This document shows positions 10,032 to 19,498 of a DNA stretch of 64,000 bases, piece after piece (the first letter of the stretch is position 1; each line of letters opens with the position of its first letter). Both the position numbers and the translations under genes were made by a program. The stretch comes from Cyclobacterium amurskyense (GTDB lineage: Bacteria > Bacteroidota > Bacteroidia > Cytophagales > Cyclobacteriaceae): assembly GCF_001050135.1 (NCBI RefSeq), contig NZ_CP012040.1:2205001-2269000 (forward strand), given 5' to 3'. The notes beneath the pieces were generated by a model, which was not told where the DNA came from, made no database searches, and saw nothing but the letters and a program-made list of their open reading frames with translations.

Positions 10032-12676
10032 AAAAGCTTAAAGATAATTTAATGGTTCCATATGGCTTAAGCAGCAAGCCTATCCAAAATTATAGCTTTC
10101 TTACCCTAGGTTTTGTTCTGTTTTGTGGCCTAATAATTCTCGGATGTGGGGAAAAGATGCAAGAGTTGGCATTTCTTCAAAAACCCAATCTTTTGAAAGT
10201 GGTTTATCCACGCTACCTGGATTACCCTAAACCATCTGCAGGAATGCTTGCCCAGCTAAATCCCCCTGTATTGAGATGGCCTTTAATAAAGGGGGAGAAT
10301 ATCCACTACGATGTTCGGTTATCTACTGAAAAAGATTTTTCTACGCCGAATAAAATTCTTGAAATAAAAAACAGCCCTTGGGCAATGTTTAACCCCCACC
10401 AAATACTGGAAAGTGGTTCCTGGTATTGGCAATTCAAGCAAAGTGGAGAGGATTGGTCTAATGTGCAGCATTTTAAAGTGGACGATGGAGCCATTCCGAT
10501 GGTATCCCACAGTGCCGAACAATTTTTACGGTCATTGCCAAATCAGCACCCAAGAGTACTTGCTACTGCACCAGAACTAGGCCAACTTCGTCGGTTGGAG
10601 CCAAATGCAGATACCCGAGCCATTATAAATAATGCTGAATTAGCCCTTCTAGCAGGTATACCTAAAGAGCAGGATGGAATGCCTAAACGAAAAGGAGAAG
10701 AGGCAGAACAGGAAAGAAAGCTTCGCCTTGATGCCAGCAAGGAACTTGGTACTGAAGTTTATGATGCTGTAGTTTCCTTATCCGAGGCCTATATTTTAAG
10801 TGGCAAAGAGGTCTATGCTGAGAAAGCCATTCAAATGGCCATTGAAGTAAGCAATTGGGACCCAAAGGGCGTATCGAGTACCAATGATTTTAGTGATGCA
10901 CGTTGCATGCTTGCCATGGCCATGGTTTATGACACTTTTTATGACAGGCTTAGTGAAAAGCAAAAATCAACCTTACTTGAATCCATTAAAGCAAGGGCAT
11001 CCCATTTTTACGAGGACTGGGTAAACAATATAGAGGCCAAGGTATTGAGTGGGCATGTATGGCAACATATTCTTCATTATTTTTTTCAAACAAGCCTGGC
11101 CGTTTATGGGGATGAACCTGAGGCAGCCAAGTGGATGGCTTATGCCTATGAATTGTTTCTGGCAAGAGCTCCAGTATTGGGAGGTATGGATGGTGGGTGG
11201 TCAGAAGGCGTCTCTTATTTCCGTATGAATATGGAGACCATGATAGACATTCCCTTGTACATAAAAAAATTCACAGGGTTTGACTTTATCAATGCACATC
11301 CCTGGTACCAAAACCAAGCCGATTGGATGATCTACCATATTCCTCCAGGTACTGCCTCAGATGGATTTGCTGACAATTCAGAAGAAGTGAATGCACCAGG
11401 TGTCGACTATGTGGCCTTTGCCCTGGAGCTGGCAAAATTAACGGGAAACCCAAGGGCTGTTTGGTATTCAAATGAATGTTTAAAATACGATAAATCGCAC
11501 CTATCAGAGGAGCCCGTCCTCAGGTGGATACGGCTTACAAAGACCCGTAATTTACCTATTCCCGATTTACCTACGCAACTGGACTTGCCTATGGGAAGGT
11601 CTTTTACAGATATAGGCTTGGTGGCCATGCACAGTGAGATTACCAACACCAAAGATAACCTCATGGTAGCGATGCGTTCCAGTCCCTTTGGCTCCTATGG
11701 GCACATGCTTTCCGACCAAAACGTTTTCAATATTCTCTATGGTGGGAAAAAACTGTTTTACAGAACCGGTTATAAGGTATCTATGAAAGACCCTCACCGT
11801 ACAGGCTGGTACCAGCATACAAAAAGTCAGAATGGCATACTGGTAGACGGGGCAGGCCAACCTTATAGCACAGAAGCTTTTGGATGGATTGCCAGGTTTC
11901 TGCAGGCGGATGAGCTGGCCTATGCCAAAGGAGATGCTTCTCAAGCTTATCAGAGTAAAGAAACTGGTGAGGAATATTCCGTAGTGAAAAACTTTAGGCA
12001 CCTGGTAATGCTAAAACCTGATGTGGTCCTTTTCTATGATGAGTTGGAGGCCACCAAGGAGGTGGATTGGTCCTGGCTCATCCATAGCCTCGAGGAAATG
12101 ACAATTGACGAGAATAACCAAACCTTTGCTGTACAGCTGGAGAATGGAGCAGGAAAAGGAAGGCTCTGGGCTTCAGAAGATTTGACCTTTCACCTAAGCG
12201 ACACTTTTGAGGTAGCAGCAGTAAATTGGAGAAAAACGCTAAAGGAAGATGGGAGTCTAAAGTCCTATAAGGATAACCAGTATCATCTCAAGGCAAGCAG
12301 CACATCAAAAGCGGCTAAAATGCGGTTTTTTGCTGTCATTCAAGCTGGGAAAGTAGTTAAAGATACTGAATTGATGGAAGGAAAAATTGAAAATGGAATT
12401 GCAACAATCAAGATAGGAGATTGGAACATAACTGCAAATCTGGCATCAGAGATTGAACCTGGTCTTCAAATCCATAACGAGGCAACAGAGACGGTTTTTT
12501 CTTCACATGGAAATTCTCTTCAGTTAGGAGATCAAATATTTAGTGGTGAACATCCGGGGAGTACCCGAATGGGAATTATTAAAGACAATTCCCCTTTGTT
12601 CTTGGAGATCAAAGACCAATTTCCCAATGAAATGATATCCCGGTTCAATTATTTTCAAAAAGGCCAACAGAAGTGA
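10028..12676 (+). CDS. DUF4962 / heparinase II-III-like polysaccharide lyase (lipoprotein)
   Basis: An 882-aa exported enzyme, probably a polysaccharide lyase cleaving a uronate-containing glycan by beta-elimination. A membrane-proximal Cys after a hydrophobic stretch (GLIILGCGEK, about residue 40) suggests a lipoprotein. Residues about 60-500 match the DUF4962 alpha/alpha-toroid layout (QHPRVLATAPEL, SGHVWQHILHYFF, GGMDGGWSEGVSYFRMNMET). Residues about 530-860 resemble the heparinase II/III beta-sheet domain (MRSSPFGSYGHMLSDQNVF, then SQNGILVDGAGQPY). The His residues in GHVWQH and SYGHM and the Tyr in GVSYF are candidates for the His/Tyr catalytic pair known in this superfamily. The exact PL family cannot be set from sequence reading. 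The neighbouring sulfatase suggests a sulfated substrate. Confidence 0.85.
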   Translation: MKKLKDNLMVPYGLSSKPIQNYSFLTLGFVLFCGLIILGCGEKMQELAFLQKPNLLKVVYPRYLDYPKPSAGMLAQLNPPVLRWPLIKGENIHYDVRLSTEKDFSTPNKILEIKNSPWAMFNPHQILESGSWYWQFKQSGEDWSNVQHFKVDDGAIPMVSHSAEQFLRSLPNQHPRVLATAPELGQLRRLEPNADTRAIINNAELALLAGIPKEQDGMPKRKGEEAEQERKLRLDASKELGTEVYDAVVSLSEAYILSGKEVYAEKAIQMAIEVSNWDPKGVSSTNDFSDARCMLAMAMVYDTFYDRLSEKQKSTLLESIKARASHFYEDWVNNIEAKVLSGHVWQHILHYFFQTSLAVYGDEPEAAKWMAYAYELFLARAPVLGGMDGGWSEGVSYFRMNMETMIDIPLYIKKFTGFDFINAHPWYQNQADWMIYHIPPGTASDGFADNSEEVNAPGVDYVAFALELAKLTGNPRAVWYSNECLKYDKSHLSEEPVLRWIRLTKTRNLPIPDLPTQLDLPMGRSFTDIGLVAMHSEITNTKDNLMVAMRSSPFGSYGHMLSDQNVFNILYGGKKLFYRTGYKVSMKDPHRTGWYQHTKSQNGILVDGAGQPYSTEAFGWIARFLQADELAYAKGDASQAYQSKETGEEYSVVKNFRHLVMLKPDVVLFYDELEATKEVDWSWLIHSLEEMTIDENNQTFAVQLENGAGKGRLWASEDLTFHLSDTFEVAAVNWRKTLKEDGSLKSYKDNQYHLKASSTSKAAKMRFFAVIQAGKVVKDTELMEGKIENGIATIKIGDWNITANLASEIEPGLQIHNEATETVFSSHGNSLQLGDQIFSGEHPGSTRMGIIKDNSPLFLEIKDQFPNEMISRFNYFQKGQQK

Positions 12677-12729
12677 ACCATGGTTTCTAATTTATTAAGC
12701 TTTCAATTCAACCGAAAAACACCCAAAAC

Positions 12730-14148
12730 ATGAAAAGAATACTTTTGATTTTTATGCTCTTCGTTATAACGTTGATTGGTGCAGGGAGCTTTAAACTTGT
12801 CAATAAACCAGAGAAGTTAGCTCCGCCAAATTTTATTTTTATACTTACCGATGATCAGGGTTGGAGCAGCACCTCCTTAGGCATGGATGACCGGATTCGG
12901 GAATCAAAAAGTGATTATTATGAGACGCCCAACATTGACAGGTTGGGTAGGGAAGGGATTCGTTTTACCAATGCTTATGCACCCGCAGCCATTTGCTCTC
13001 CTTCCCGACGGAGTATTTTATTTGGTCAGACGCCTGCAAGGCAGGGAGATGAAACCTTCTCCGAAAATTACCAGCCCTATTCCAAGGAGCAGAAAATTAC
13101 CATTCCCATTTTATTGAAAGCCATAGATCCGCGTTACAAAACTGCACATTTTGGCAAGTGGGACTTAAGGGCAGAGATTTTCCCGGAAGACTTGGGCTAT
13201 GATGAAAGTGACGGTGATACCCGCAATTCCCACGGAAATCTAATGGCTAATAAAGAAGATAAGTGGGAGGGATTGTTCATCAATGATGACCCTAAGCGGA
13301 GCACCACCATAACAGGAAGGGCAATTAATTTCATGCAAAGACAGGTCCGGGAAGGCAATCCTTTTTACCTCCAAATTAGCCATTATGCCCCTCATGTTGA
13401 CATTCAGACCAAGCAAACTACCCTTGATAAATACCTGAATAAGGCAAAAGGAGTGAAGCACAATAATCCTGGGTGGGCAGGGATGTTGGAGGACATGGAC
13501 CGAACTGTGGGTGAAATAATGGAGAAGGTGGAACAGCTCGGTATTGCGGAAAACACCTATATCATCTTTATGGCTGACAATGGAGGGGTTGAATTCCTTC
13601 CTCCGGTTTCATCCAAGCAAAAAATGCTACATCCTGAAACTTTCGATAAACCCATGCGGAATTTTCCCCTACGTGGTGGAAAATGGACCCTTTATGAGGG
13701 AGGCATACGGGTACCTTTTATGGTTAAAGGCCCTGGAATAGCACCAGGGGTAATGAGTCACGAATCCGTGGGAGGTTGGGATATTTTACCGACCATTGGT
13801 GAATTGGCAGGTTATAGCCAGCCTTTGCCCGAGAACCTGGATGGTGGAAGTTTTGCAGGTATTGTTCATTCAGGAGGAAAAGGAAAAGTTAGCAGAAAAA
13901 AGGATTACCTGATCTTTCACCGGTACAGCAAGGCCTATCCACATTCTGCTATTATTCAAGGAGATTACAAAGTTATCAGGTTTTGGAAAACCGGAAAATT
14001 GGAGCTTTATAACCTGCCTTTAGATTTTGGGGAATTAAAGGATTTGTATGAGATAGATCCAAGTAAAGCGAATGAACTAGACCTTCAGATGAAAGCCTAT
14101 ATAAAAGAGGTAAATCCTGCCTTATTGGAGGACTTATTGGCTTATTGA
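12730..14148 (+). CDS. Type I sulfatase (formylglycine-dependent)
   Basis: A 472-aa exported sulfatase that would remove sulfate esters from the locus glycan. After a signal peptide (about 1-20) comes the metal-binding start FIFILTDDQGW (Asp41, Asp42). The activation motif C-S-P-S-R has Cys89 as the residue to be converted to formylglycine, followed by RSILFGQ. Further family landmarks are HFGKWDLR (about 140), SHYAPHVD (about 218), the metal-binding IIFMADNGG (about 280) and GGKWTLYEGGIRVPF (about 317). No sulfatase-maturase gene lies in the window, so it must be supplied elsewhere. It follows the lyase by 53 bases in the same operon direction. Confidence 0.94.
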   Translation: MKRILLIFMLFVITLIGAGSFKLVNKPEKLAPPNFIFILTDDQGWSSTSLGMDDRIRESKSDYYETPNIDRLGREGIRFTNAYAPAAICSPSRRSILFGQTPARQGDETFSENYQPYSKEQKITIPILLKAIDPRYKTAHFGKWDLRAEIFPEDLGYDESDGDTRNSHGNLMANKEDKWEGLFINDDPKRSTTITGRAINFMQRQVREGNPFYLQISHYAPHVDIQTKQTTLDKYLNKAKGVKHNNPGWAGMLEDMDRTVGEIMEKVEQLGIAENTYIIFMADNGGVEFLPPVSSKQKMLHPETFDKPMRNFPLRGGKWTLYEGGIRVPFMVKGPGIAPGVMSHESVGGWDILPTIGELAGYSQPLPENLDGGSFAGIVHSGGKGKVSRKKDYLIFHRYSKAYPHSAIIQGDYKVIRFWKTGKLELYNLPLDFGELKDLYEIDPSKANELDLQMKAYIKEVNPALLEDLLAY

Positions 14149-14222
14149 TATAAAACTAATTAGTTAATTTGTTTAGAGTTAAGGGTTAGGCTTTTAAGTA
14201 TTAATTATCTAGTTTTATAATT

Positions 14223-15371
14223 ATGAGTAGGTTATTTCTAATAATTAGTTTTCTAATGGTTTTTTCTTGTAAAGAAAAACCAGTTTCTGAGAAGAAGACC
14301 TTAGCCATTGAAAAAAGCAATATTTTAGAGGGGTTAACTATTTCGGTGGATACTATAATGGTAGATGCTGGGGAAGAACTTATAACTTATGGAATTCCCT
14401 ATATAAGCACCCTGTCTCCAGAAGCCAGGTATTTTTATATTTTGGATAATAAAACTTTCAAAATACATCAAATTGACCTTGACTCACTAGCGTTTATTGA
14501 TTCATTTTTCATCGAAAAGGAAGGGCCGAATAGTCCTGGCTTCACATTTATGTTCCAGCCTATATCTGAAGACCAGTTCTTTTTTCCCAGTTTTCAGAGT
14601 CCGAGTATTATCAATGCATCAGGAGAAAAAATAAGGTCGTGGAACCTTAATTTGCCGGATATAATTGATGGGTTTTCTGTTGACCTAAACTCTCTAACTA
14701 ACAGAATAGTGTTTAATTCAACTATGGATCAATTGTATTCACTTCCGGTGAATTATGAAACTAGGGAGTATTACCTTGCCGTCCTTAATTCTTATGGAAA
14801 AAGAAAAAGAATTATAGCCTTACCTGAATTCAATAAAGCCAATGCATTCACTATCAGGACCGGAGGTGGTGAAGGGGGTGGTTTAAAAATAGAATTTCCT
14901 TATTTGCAGCATTTGAATGACGAAGTCATTATTTCATGTACTGTGGGGAACGGCATTTATAGATATGATCCCTCCTTGGATAGCATTTCCTATCGGGAAT
15001 TTCCTCTCAAAATTGTGCCATTGGAAAAAAAGGGAGAAATAAAAAACCGTGTTCATAGTAATGAAGAATTTGAAGTAGAAGTCAAAAAAATAGCAACTCA
15101 AATCAGTCACTGGAATTTTATTTGGGACGAGGCTTCCCAATTGTATTTTCGATTTGCTAGTAGAGTGTTTTCACATAGGACAGAATATAAAGAAAGCAAA
15201 ATGGAAATATTCTTGATGGTTTTTTCAAAAGATCTGGAACTTGTTGGAGAGACAAGGTTGGAAGGACTTACAAATGTGCCTCATAGTGGGTTTTTTAAAG
15301 AGGGCAAACTCTGGAGCAATGTTAATGTAGCAGATGAATTGGGGTTTTCAGTGATAGATTTTCAGTTTTGA
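14223..15371 (+). CDS. DUF4221-like lipoprotein of unknown function
   Basis: A 382-aa lipoprotein with lipobox Cys16 (LMVFSCKEK). The rest reads as repeated beta-strand blades (YFYILDNKTFKIHQIDLDS, IYRYDPSLDSISYREFPLK, YFRFASRVFSHRTEYKESKM). This fits the propeller-like DUF4221 proteins that are common in Cyclobacteriaceae. No function is known for the family. It lies 75 bases after the sulfatase and may be the last gene of the locus or an unrelated neighbour. It is more A+T-rich than the enzyme genes before it. Confidence 0.7.
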   Translation: MSRLFLIISFLMVFSCKEKPVSEKKTLAIEKSNILEGLTISVDTIMVDAGEELITYGIPYISTLSPEARYFYILDNKTFKIHQIDLDSLAFIDSFFIEKEGPNSPGFTFMFQPISEDQFFFPSFQSPSIINASGEKIRSWNLNLPDIIDGFSVDLNSLTNRIVFNSTMDQLYSLPVNYETREYYLAVLNSYGKRKRIIALPEFNKANAFTIRTGGGEGGGLKIEFPYLQHLNDEVIISCTVGNGIYRYDPSLDSISYREFPLKIVPLEKKGEIKNRVHSNEEFEVEVKKIATQISHWNFIWDEASQLYFRFASRVFSHRTEYKESKMEIFLMVFSKDLELVGETRLEGLTNVPHSGFFKEGKLWSNVNVADELGFSVIDFQF

Positions 15372-16513
15372 CGTCTTTAAATTAGGTTTTGGGACCCTAT
15401 GTATGATTAATCCAAATGCGATTTCTAAGACCATTGTTATTTTTTGCCCTGAGTTGGATCAGTGGTTTAAAAAGTAACTCAGCTGTCCCGAGACTCCAAG
15501 AAAATTCGCGCCGCTAAGTATTTATTGGCTAAAATTTATGGCGACGCTCACTGGTACCTCTTGAATTTTAGCCTTTCACAATTACGTTTGTCTTTTTTTG
15601 AAGCCCATTGATAAATCTTGATCAAATTAGCCTGTGCCCTTGCCAATCCTAGCTTAAATTTCTTGATGCCGAAATCTACAAGGGGGAAAATTATCTATCA
15701 CTTATAATGTCTAAAGTACGCTTCGCTAATCCTAGACCAGATGTGGAAATTTAATGGAATTTCCTAACTAAGAGCGCGGTGGCTGGGCCAAAACTACGAG
15801 GGTGCGAGGGCCTTGTTATAGAAGATTTCTTATGGCTAGATTTTTCTTTGGTTCGTTTCTTTTCATCATGTTTAACCTGTCTTATTCAGGGCCTGTCCTG
15901 AAGCAATTCAACTCAGCGCCTGCCCTGAGAAACATAGTGGTAGTGGATCTGGGGAGAAGAAATGGACGTTTTACAGTCAGTTTATGTATAAAAAATAAAA
16001 GCTGTTTAAACCATCCATTGAATGTTTAACTCGAAATAGCTCTGATTCAATATTTTTCCTTCTGTAAATTTATGGACTTAATTTATTAAAGTATTCAGTT
16101 TTAATAATTCACAACTTATGTGTTTCTACTGTGATCAGCTTTCAGGGCCATGTAATTATCCATTGAACCCGAATAGATATTAGTTTTACCAAGTATTGAC
16201 ATCAAAGTAGAAAAAGAACTGGTAAACTATAAATCAAATTTTTCCGTTGATTGGTTGATACTCAATTATTAAAATAAAGAAAAATCCTTATTTTTAAGGG
16301 TATTCAATCGATAGTTGTGAAAAAAGACCGCTTGGAAAGAGCGAAAATCAAATGATTTTTAGTGTTATCATTAAGATAGGCAGTTTTTTTTGATAATCTT
16401 AAAAGTACTGTTTTATCCTTATTTAAGGTAAAATAGGAGATCAAAAAAGAAAAAGTTGAACAAATTCGATGCTGTTTTACAAGTGGCGAACGCTCAAATT
16501 AATTAATGTGATT
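15372..16513. other. Gene-poor spacer with decayed repeats
   Basis: I see no convincing gene here. The open frame at 15802-16029 has no family features and lies in sequence that looks like recurring non-coding text (GGCCTGTCCTGA also occurs at 57611 in another spacer). A 10-bp inverted repeat GGCTAAAATT / AATTTTAGCC lies at 15528-15573. A copy of the repeat that also occurs after the toxin gene lies at 15634-15746. The last 150 bases lead into the antitoxin gene. Confidence 0.6.
15634..15746 (+). repeat. Dispersed repeat, copy 1 (upstream of toxin-antitoxin pair)
   Basis: Shares the ordered blocks TTGCCAAT, CTTAAATTTCTT, GCCGAAA, CACTTATAATG (here) / CAACTTATAATG, TACGCTTCGCTAA and TAGACCAGAT with 17170-17402. 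Overall identity of the aligned parts looks like about three quarters. The end forms a hairpin (GTCTA / TAGAC) around CGCTTCGC. Confidence 0.7.
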
Positions 16514-16744
16514 ATGAAGCTTCAATATATTTCAGATAGTACGGGCAAAACCACGGGTGTATATATTCCCATCTCCGAATGGAACGAACTCAAGGCTAAA
16601 TACAAGGGAATAGATCAGGAAAAGATTGACATTCCGGATTGGCAAAAGGAAGAAGTGAAGAAACGTCTTGATGACTTCAAGAATAATGCTGAACAAGCAC
16701 TGGATTTTGATTCAGCTATGGACAGTATTGAAAAAGACCTGTAA
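16514..16744 (+). CDS. Antitoxin of a type II toxin-antitoxin pair
   Basis: A 76-aa protein. The frame is open from 16469, but the ATG at 16514 (MKLQYISDSTGKTTGVYIP) gives the usual compact antitoxin, so I choose it. The N-terminal half is beta-rich and ends in IPISEWNEL, a pattern seen in small antitoxins and addiction-module proteins. The C-terminal half is an acidic helix (FNN-free, with LDFDSAMDSIEKDL) of the kind that wraps the toxin. Its stop codon touches the toxin start codon with no spacing, so the pair is a tight operon. Function follows from context and size. Confidence 0.8.
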   Translation: MKLQYISDSTGKTTGVYIPISEWNELKAKYKGIDQEKIDIPDWQKEEVKKRLDDFKNNAEQALDFDSAMDSIEKDL

Positions 16745-17044
16745 ATGTACAATTCAGAAATTTTACCATTTGCAAAAAAAGATATTTCAGAGGCGGCATC
16801 TTGGTACAATTCTAAAGAAAAAGGTTTGGGTAATCGCTTTATCCAGGCAGTACGAAACAAGGTTATGCTTATAAGACAAAACCCTAAAATTTCATCCATT
16901 CGATACGATACCGTTCAAACTGCTGTATTGGATATATTTCCTTTTATGATTCATTATACCGTTGATGATTTTAAGAAGATTGTGATTATTGTGGGTGTAT
17001 TTCATACTTCACTTGATCCCGGCAGATGGACAAAAAGAAAATAA
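16745..17044 (+). CDS. RelE/ParE-family toxin
   Basis: A 99-aa protein with the RelE/ParE fold pattern: an N-terminal helix pair (PFAKKDISEAASWYNSKEKG, then RFIQAVRNKVMLIRQNP) and a C-terminal antiparallel sheet (AVLDIFPFMIHYTVDD, then IVIIVGVFHTSLDP). The closing R-W-T-K-R-K is typical of ParE-like toxins in Bacteroidota. Family members inhibit gyrase or cleave mRNA; which applies here cannot be told. It starts directly at the antitoxin stop. The pair is bracketed by two direct repeats. Confidence 0.88.
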   Translation: MYNSEILPFAKKDISEAASWYNSKEKGLGNRFIQAVRNKVMLIRQNPKISSIRYDTVQTAVLDIFPFMIHYTVDDFKKIVIIVGVFHTSLDPGRWTKRK

Positions 17045-17638
17045 GAATTGATTAGAAATATCGTGGTGCAGCATCTAGTTTTCCCACATCAATGAAATTG
17101 CGTTAGTTTTTTTTATTTAGTACTTGTTGTTTATAGGGTTCAGACTCCAAAAACTTCGTCAAACAATGTTTGTGGCTTTGCCAATTCCTACTTAAATTTC
17201 TTAACGCCGAAAATCTATATGGCGGAAATTTATCTACAACTTATAATGAATCCTATTCCTCTTCAATTGTTTTCTTCGACTATGGTATAGGTGACTGAGC
17301 GGAGCCGAAGTCAACCTAAAAAGCGCTTCTCTTCAATACCGAAAGTTGAAAACTTTCCTCATTTTAGGTCTAAGTTACGCTTCGCTAAACTTAGACCAGA
17401 TCGGAGGATTAACCTATGGGTATACGGTGGTTGTACAATCTATTAGCTCAAAATATACAAATCAGAGGTGTTTTATGCCCAAAAGACAAAAAAATAAAGT
17501 ATTTTGACTGGAGATAAACCAAATTGGCTCCAATTAGATACCCTTTGTCTTTTTGCCAGTGCTTAAACCGGCTTAAAAAAAAATCAATTTGGGTTTTTAA
17601 ATTAGATAGCCAAGTTATACCTAAATCAAAAGAATGTA
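17045..17638. other. Spacer after the toxin gene, mostly repeat sequence
   Basis: No supported gene. It contains copy 2 of the dispersed repeat and a widespread Bacteroidota-type motif, GTGACTGAGCGGAGCCGAAG, at 17291-17310, whose inverse (CTTCGACTCCGTTCAGTGAC) occurs at 62589-62608. Small hairpins lie at 17341-17357 (GAAAGTT / AACTTTC) and 17367-17397. The final 200 bases lead to the oxidoreductase gene. Confidence 0.6.
17170..17402 (+). repeat. Dispersed repeat, copy 2, with a roughly 115-bp insertion
   Basis: The same block order as 15634-15746, interrupted at about 17250-17365 by unrelated sequence including the GTGACTGAGCGGAGCCGAAG motif. The distal end forms a perfect 10-bp hairpin at 17367-17397 (GGTCTAAGTT / AACTTAGACC). 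Confidence 0.7.
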
Positions 17639-18991
17639 ATGAAATCGACAAGAAGAACATTTCTAAAATCAGCTTCAACAGCCGGTTTAGGAGCATTATT
17701 CATCCCTAATTTTATTGAACGTCCACCAAGTACAAAATTGCGTTTTGCAATGATTGGTGTAGGAGCCAGAGGCCGTGCCAGTTGGAGCCAGGTTGCCGTA
17801 GAGGATATTGTGGCCATGTGTGATGTTGACGACAGAATGACTGAGCAAGCATACAAAACTGTACCTAATGCTAAAAAGTACAAAGATTTCAGGGTGATGT
17901 TCGACGAAATGGCCAACGAAATTGATGCCGTTATGATTGCTACACCTGACCACACCCATTTCCCAGCGGCAATGGCTGCCATGCAACTTGGAAAACATGT
18001 ATTGGTTGAAAAACCACTAGTGCATAATATTTGGCAATGCCGCACCATGAAAAAAGCAGCAAAACATTATGGTATCGTATCGCAAATGGCAAATCAAGGA
18101 CATACAACCCATGGAATTAGATTAGTAAAAGAATGGTTTGATGCAGGTATTCTTGGAGATGTAAAAGAAGTAATTAGATGGGGAGGCCCAACAACATTTA
18201 ATCCGGATGGATATTTCTCAAAGCCCGAGGGGTTTCCATTTCCAGAACACGAAGTACCTGAGGGTTTAGATTGGGATTTATGGAAAGGTCCTGCAGCTGA
18301 TCGGCCTTTTAATAATGAATATGCACCCAAATCATGGAGAACTTTCTACGATTTCGGTAGCGGAGCAATGGCCGATTGGTGTTGTCATACTTTAGATGCT
18401 CCTTTTTGGGCTTTGGATCTGGGAATGCCACATACAGTAGATGCCGTGGTACCTAACCCTGAAGTTCCAGATCACAGTATGATTGCCCAGGAATCTACGA
18501 TAACATGGCAATTTGGAGCTCGTGGGAATAAACCACCAGTTACTATGAAATGGATTGAAGGCATGGGCAAACCCGAATTGAAGGAAGAGTATGGGCTTAA
18601 AGAAATGCCGGACAATGGGATGATTATGATTGGTTCTAAGAAGACACTTTACCATGGAGGTCGTCCAAACAATCCTCGATTACTTGTTCCTGAAGAAGAA
18701 TGGGCAGATTTCCAAAAGAATAAACCAGCAGAGACCATCCCGAGAGTTGAGGAAGAAAAACCAGTACAAGAATGGGTGGCTGCCATTAAAAACGACACCT
18801 TGCCGGGCTCAAACTTTGATTATGGTGCAGACTTAACAGAAATGGGACTTGTAGGTGTACTTGCCCAACGTTTTGGCGGAACGATTAAATACGACGAAAA
18901 AAACATGAAAGCCATTGGCCGTCCAGAGTTAGATGCATACATTAAAGAACCTGTTCGCGAAGGATGGTCTTACGGAGAAGACCTTTGGTAG
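17639..18991 (+). CDS. Tat-exported Gfo/Idh/MocA-family oxidoreductase
   Basis: A 450-aa NAD(P)-dependent dehydrogenase-like protein. A twin-arginine signal (STRRTFLKSASTAGLGALF) opens the protein, so it is exported folded with its cofactor. The Rossmann nucleotide-binding turn IGVGARGR lies near residue 40 and the family VEKP motif near 125-128. The C-terminal alpha/beta domain carries GAMADWCCHTLDAPFWAL near 245. Substrate is unknown; relatives in Bacteroidota act on sugars, inositols or glycosides. It stands alone between repeat-rich spacers and is more A-rich in codon choice than the GH109-like gene at 23192, so a separate origin is possible. Confidence 0.9.
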   Translation: MKSTRRTFLKSASTAGLGALFIPNFIERPPSTKLRFAMIGVGARGRASWSQVAVEDIVAMCDVDDRMTEQAYKTVPNAKKYKDFRVMFDEMANEIDAVMIATPDHTHFPAAMAAMQLGKHVLVEKPLVHNIWQCRTMKKAAKHYGIVSQMANQGHTTHGIRLVKEWFDAGILGDVKEVIRWGGPTTFNPDGYFSKPEGFPFPEHEVPEGLDWDLWKGPAADRPFNNEYAPKSWRTFYDFGSGAMADWCCHTLDAPFWALDLGMPHTVDAVVPNPEVPDHSMIAQESTITWQFGARGNKPPVTMKWIEGMGKPELKEEYGLKEMPDNGMIMIGSKKTLYHGGRPNNPRLLVPEEEWADFQKNKPAETIPRVEEEKPVQEWVAAIKNDTLPGSNFDYGADLTEMGLVGVLAQRFGGTIKYDEKNMKAIGRPELDAYIKEPVREGWSYGEDLW

Positions 18992-19210
18992 AATAGATCA
19001 CAGTACATTGAAAATTTATTGGTTAAAGGTTTTAAATGAAATAAATAACAATTCCTTGGTTCGATGCCGGAAGGTATAAGTTATAAACTGAGCTCGATAA
19101 TTAAATGGCGCCAATCTCCTTTAAGGAGCTGAGGGAATTTTTCGAAATTTTAAACCTATATCAATATTTAAACAATAATCTGTAAACTTTTTTTAGGACG
19201 AGTCAAGTCC

Positions 19211-19257
19211 TATTTGGTAAATTCCCCTTTACCCCTTAAAGGGGGATTTACCAAATA
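19211..19257. repeat. Long inverted repeat (CCCCTTTA-type hairpin)
   Basis: Two 21-nt arms (TATTTGGTAAAT.. and ..ATTTACCAAATA) pair with one mismatch around a CCCCT loop. The core CCCCTTTA / TAAAGGGGG resembles the hairpins at 26373-26406 and 36902-36932. It is probably a transcription terminator in either direction or a small palindromic repeat. Confidence 0.75.
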
Positions 19258-19300
19258 TTACTAACAAGAAGCTAAATTGGATTCTGCTTGATATTCTGGT

Positions 19301-19498
19301 CACAACAAACTATTTGAGACATTAGAAAAAGCCTATTACCCTGATTGCTGGGAAAAATTAATCATGACTAATAACGGGGCTAGCAGAAATGGTCAAGGAA
19401 TGGAAAACCAAGGGGTAATAAAGTTTTTATCAGGCTTATTCAGATGGGTTACTGATCTAGAAGCACTAAAAATAGAATATTCTTTATTACCCAGTTGA
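19301..19498 (+). pseudogene. Unidentified gene fragment (C-terminal end)
   Basis: An open stretch of 65 codons ending in TGA, without a start codon and preceded by an in-frame stop a few codons upstream. It reads as plausible protein (FETLEKAYYPDCWEKLIMTN, then FLSGLFRWVTDLEALKIEY). I do not recognise the family. It may be the tail of a gene lost from this site. Confidence 0.3.

Noticed and set aside
15802..16029. 75-codon frame with a hydrophobic start (MARFFFGSFLFIM)
   Set aside because: It lies in repeat-like spacer text, has no family features, and its middle (GGCCTGTCCTGA) recurs in unrelated spacers.
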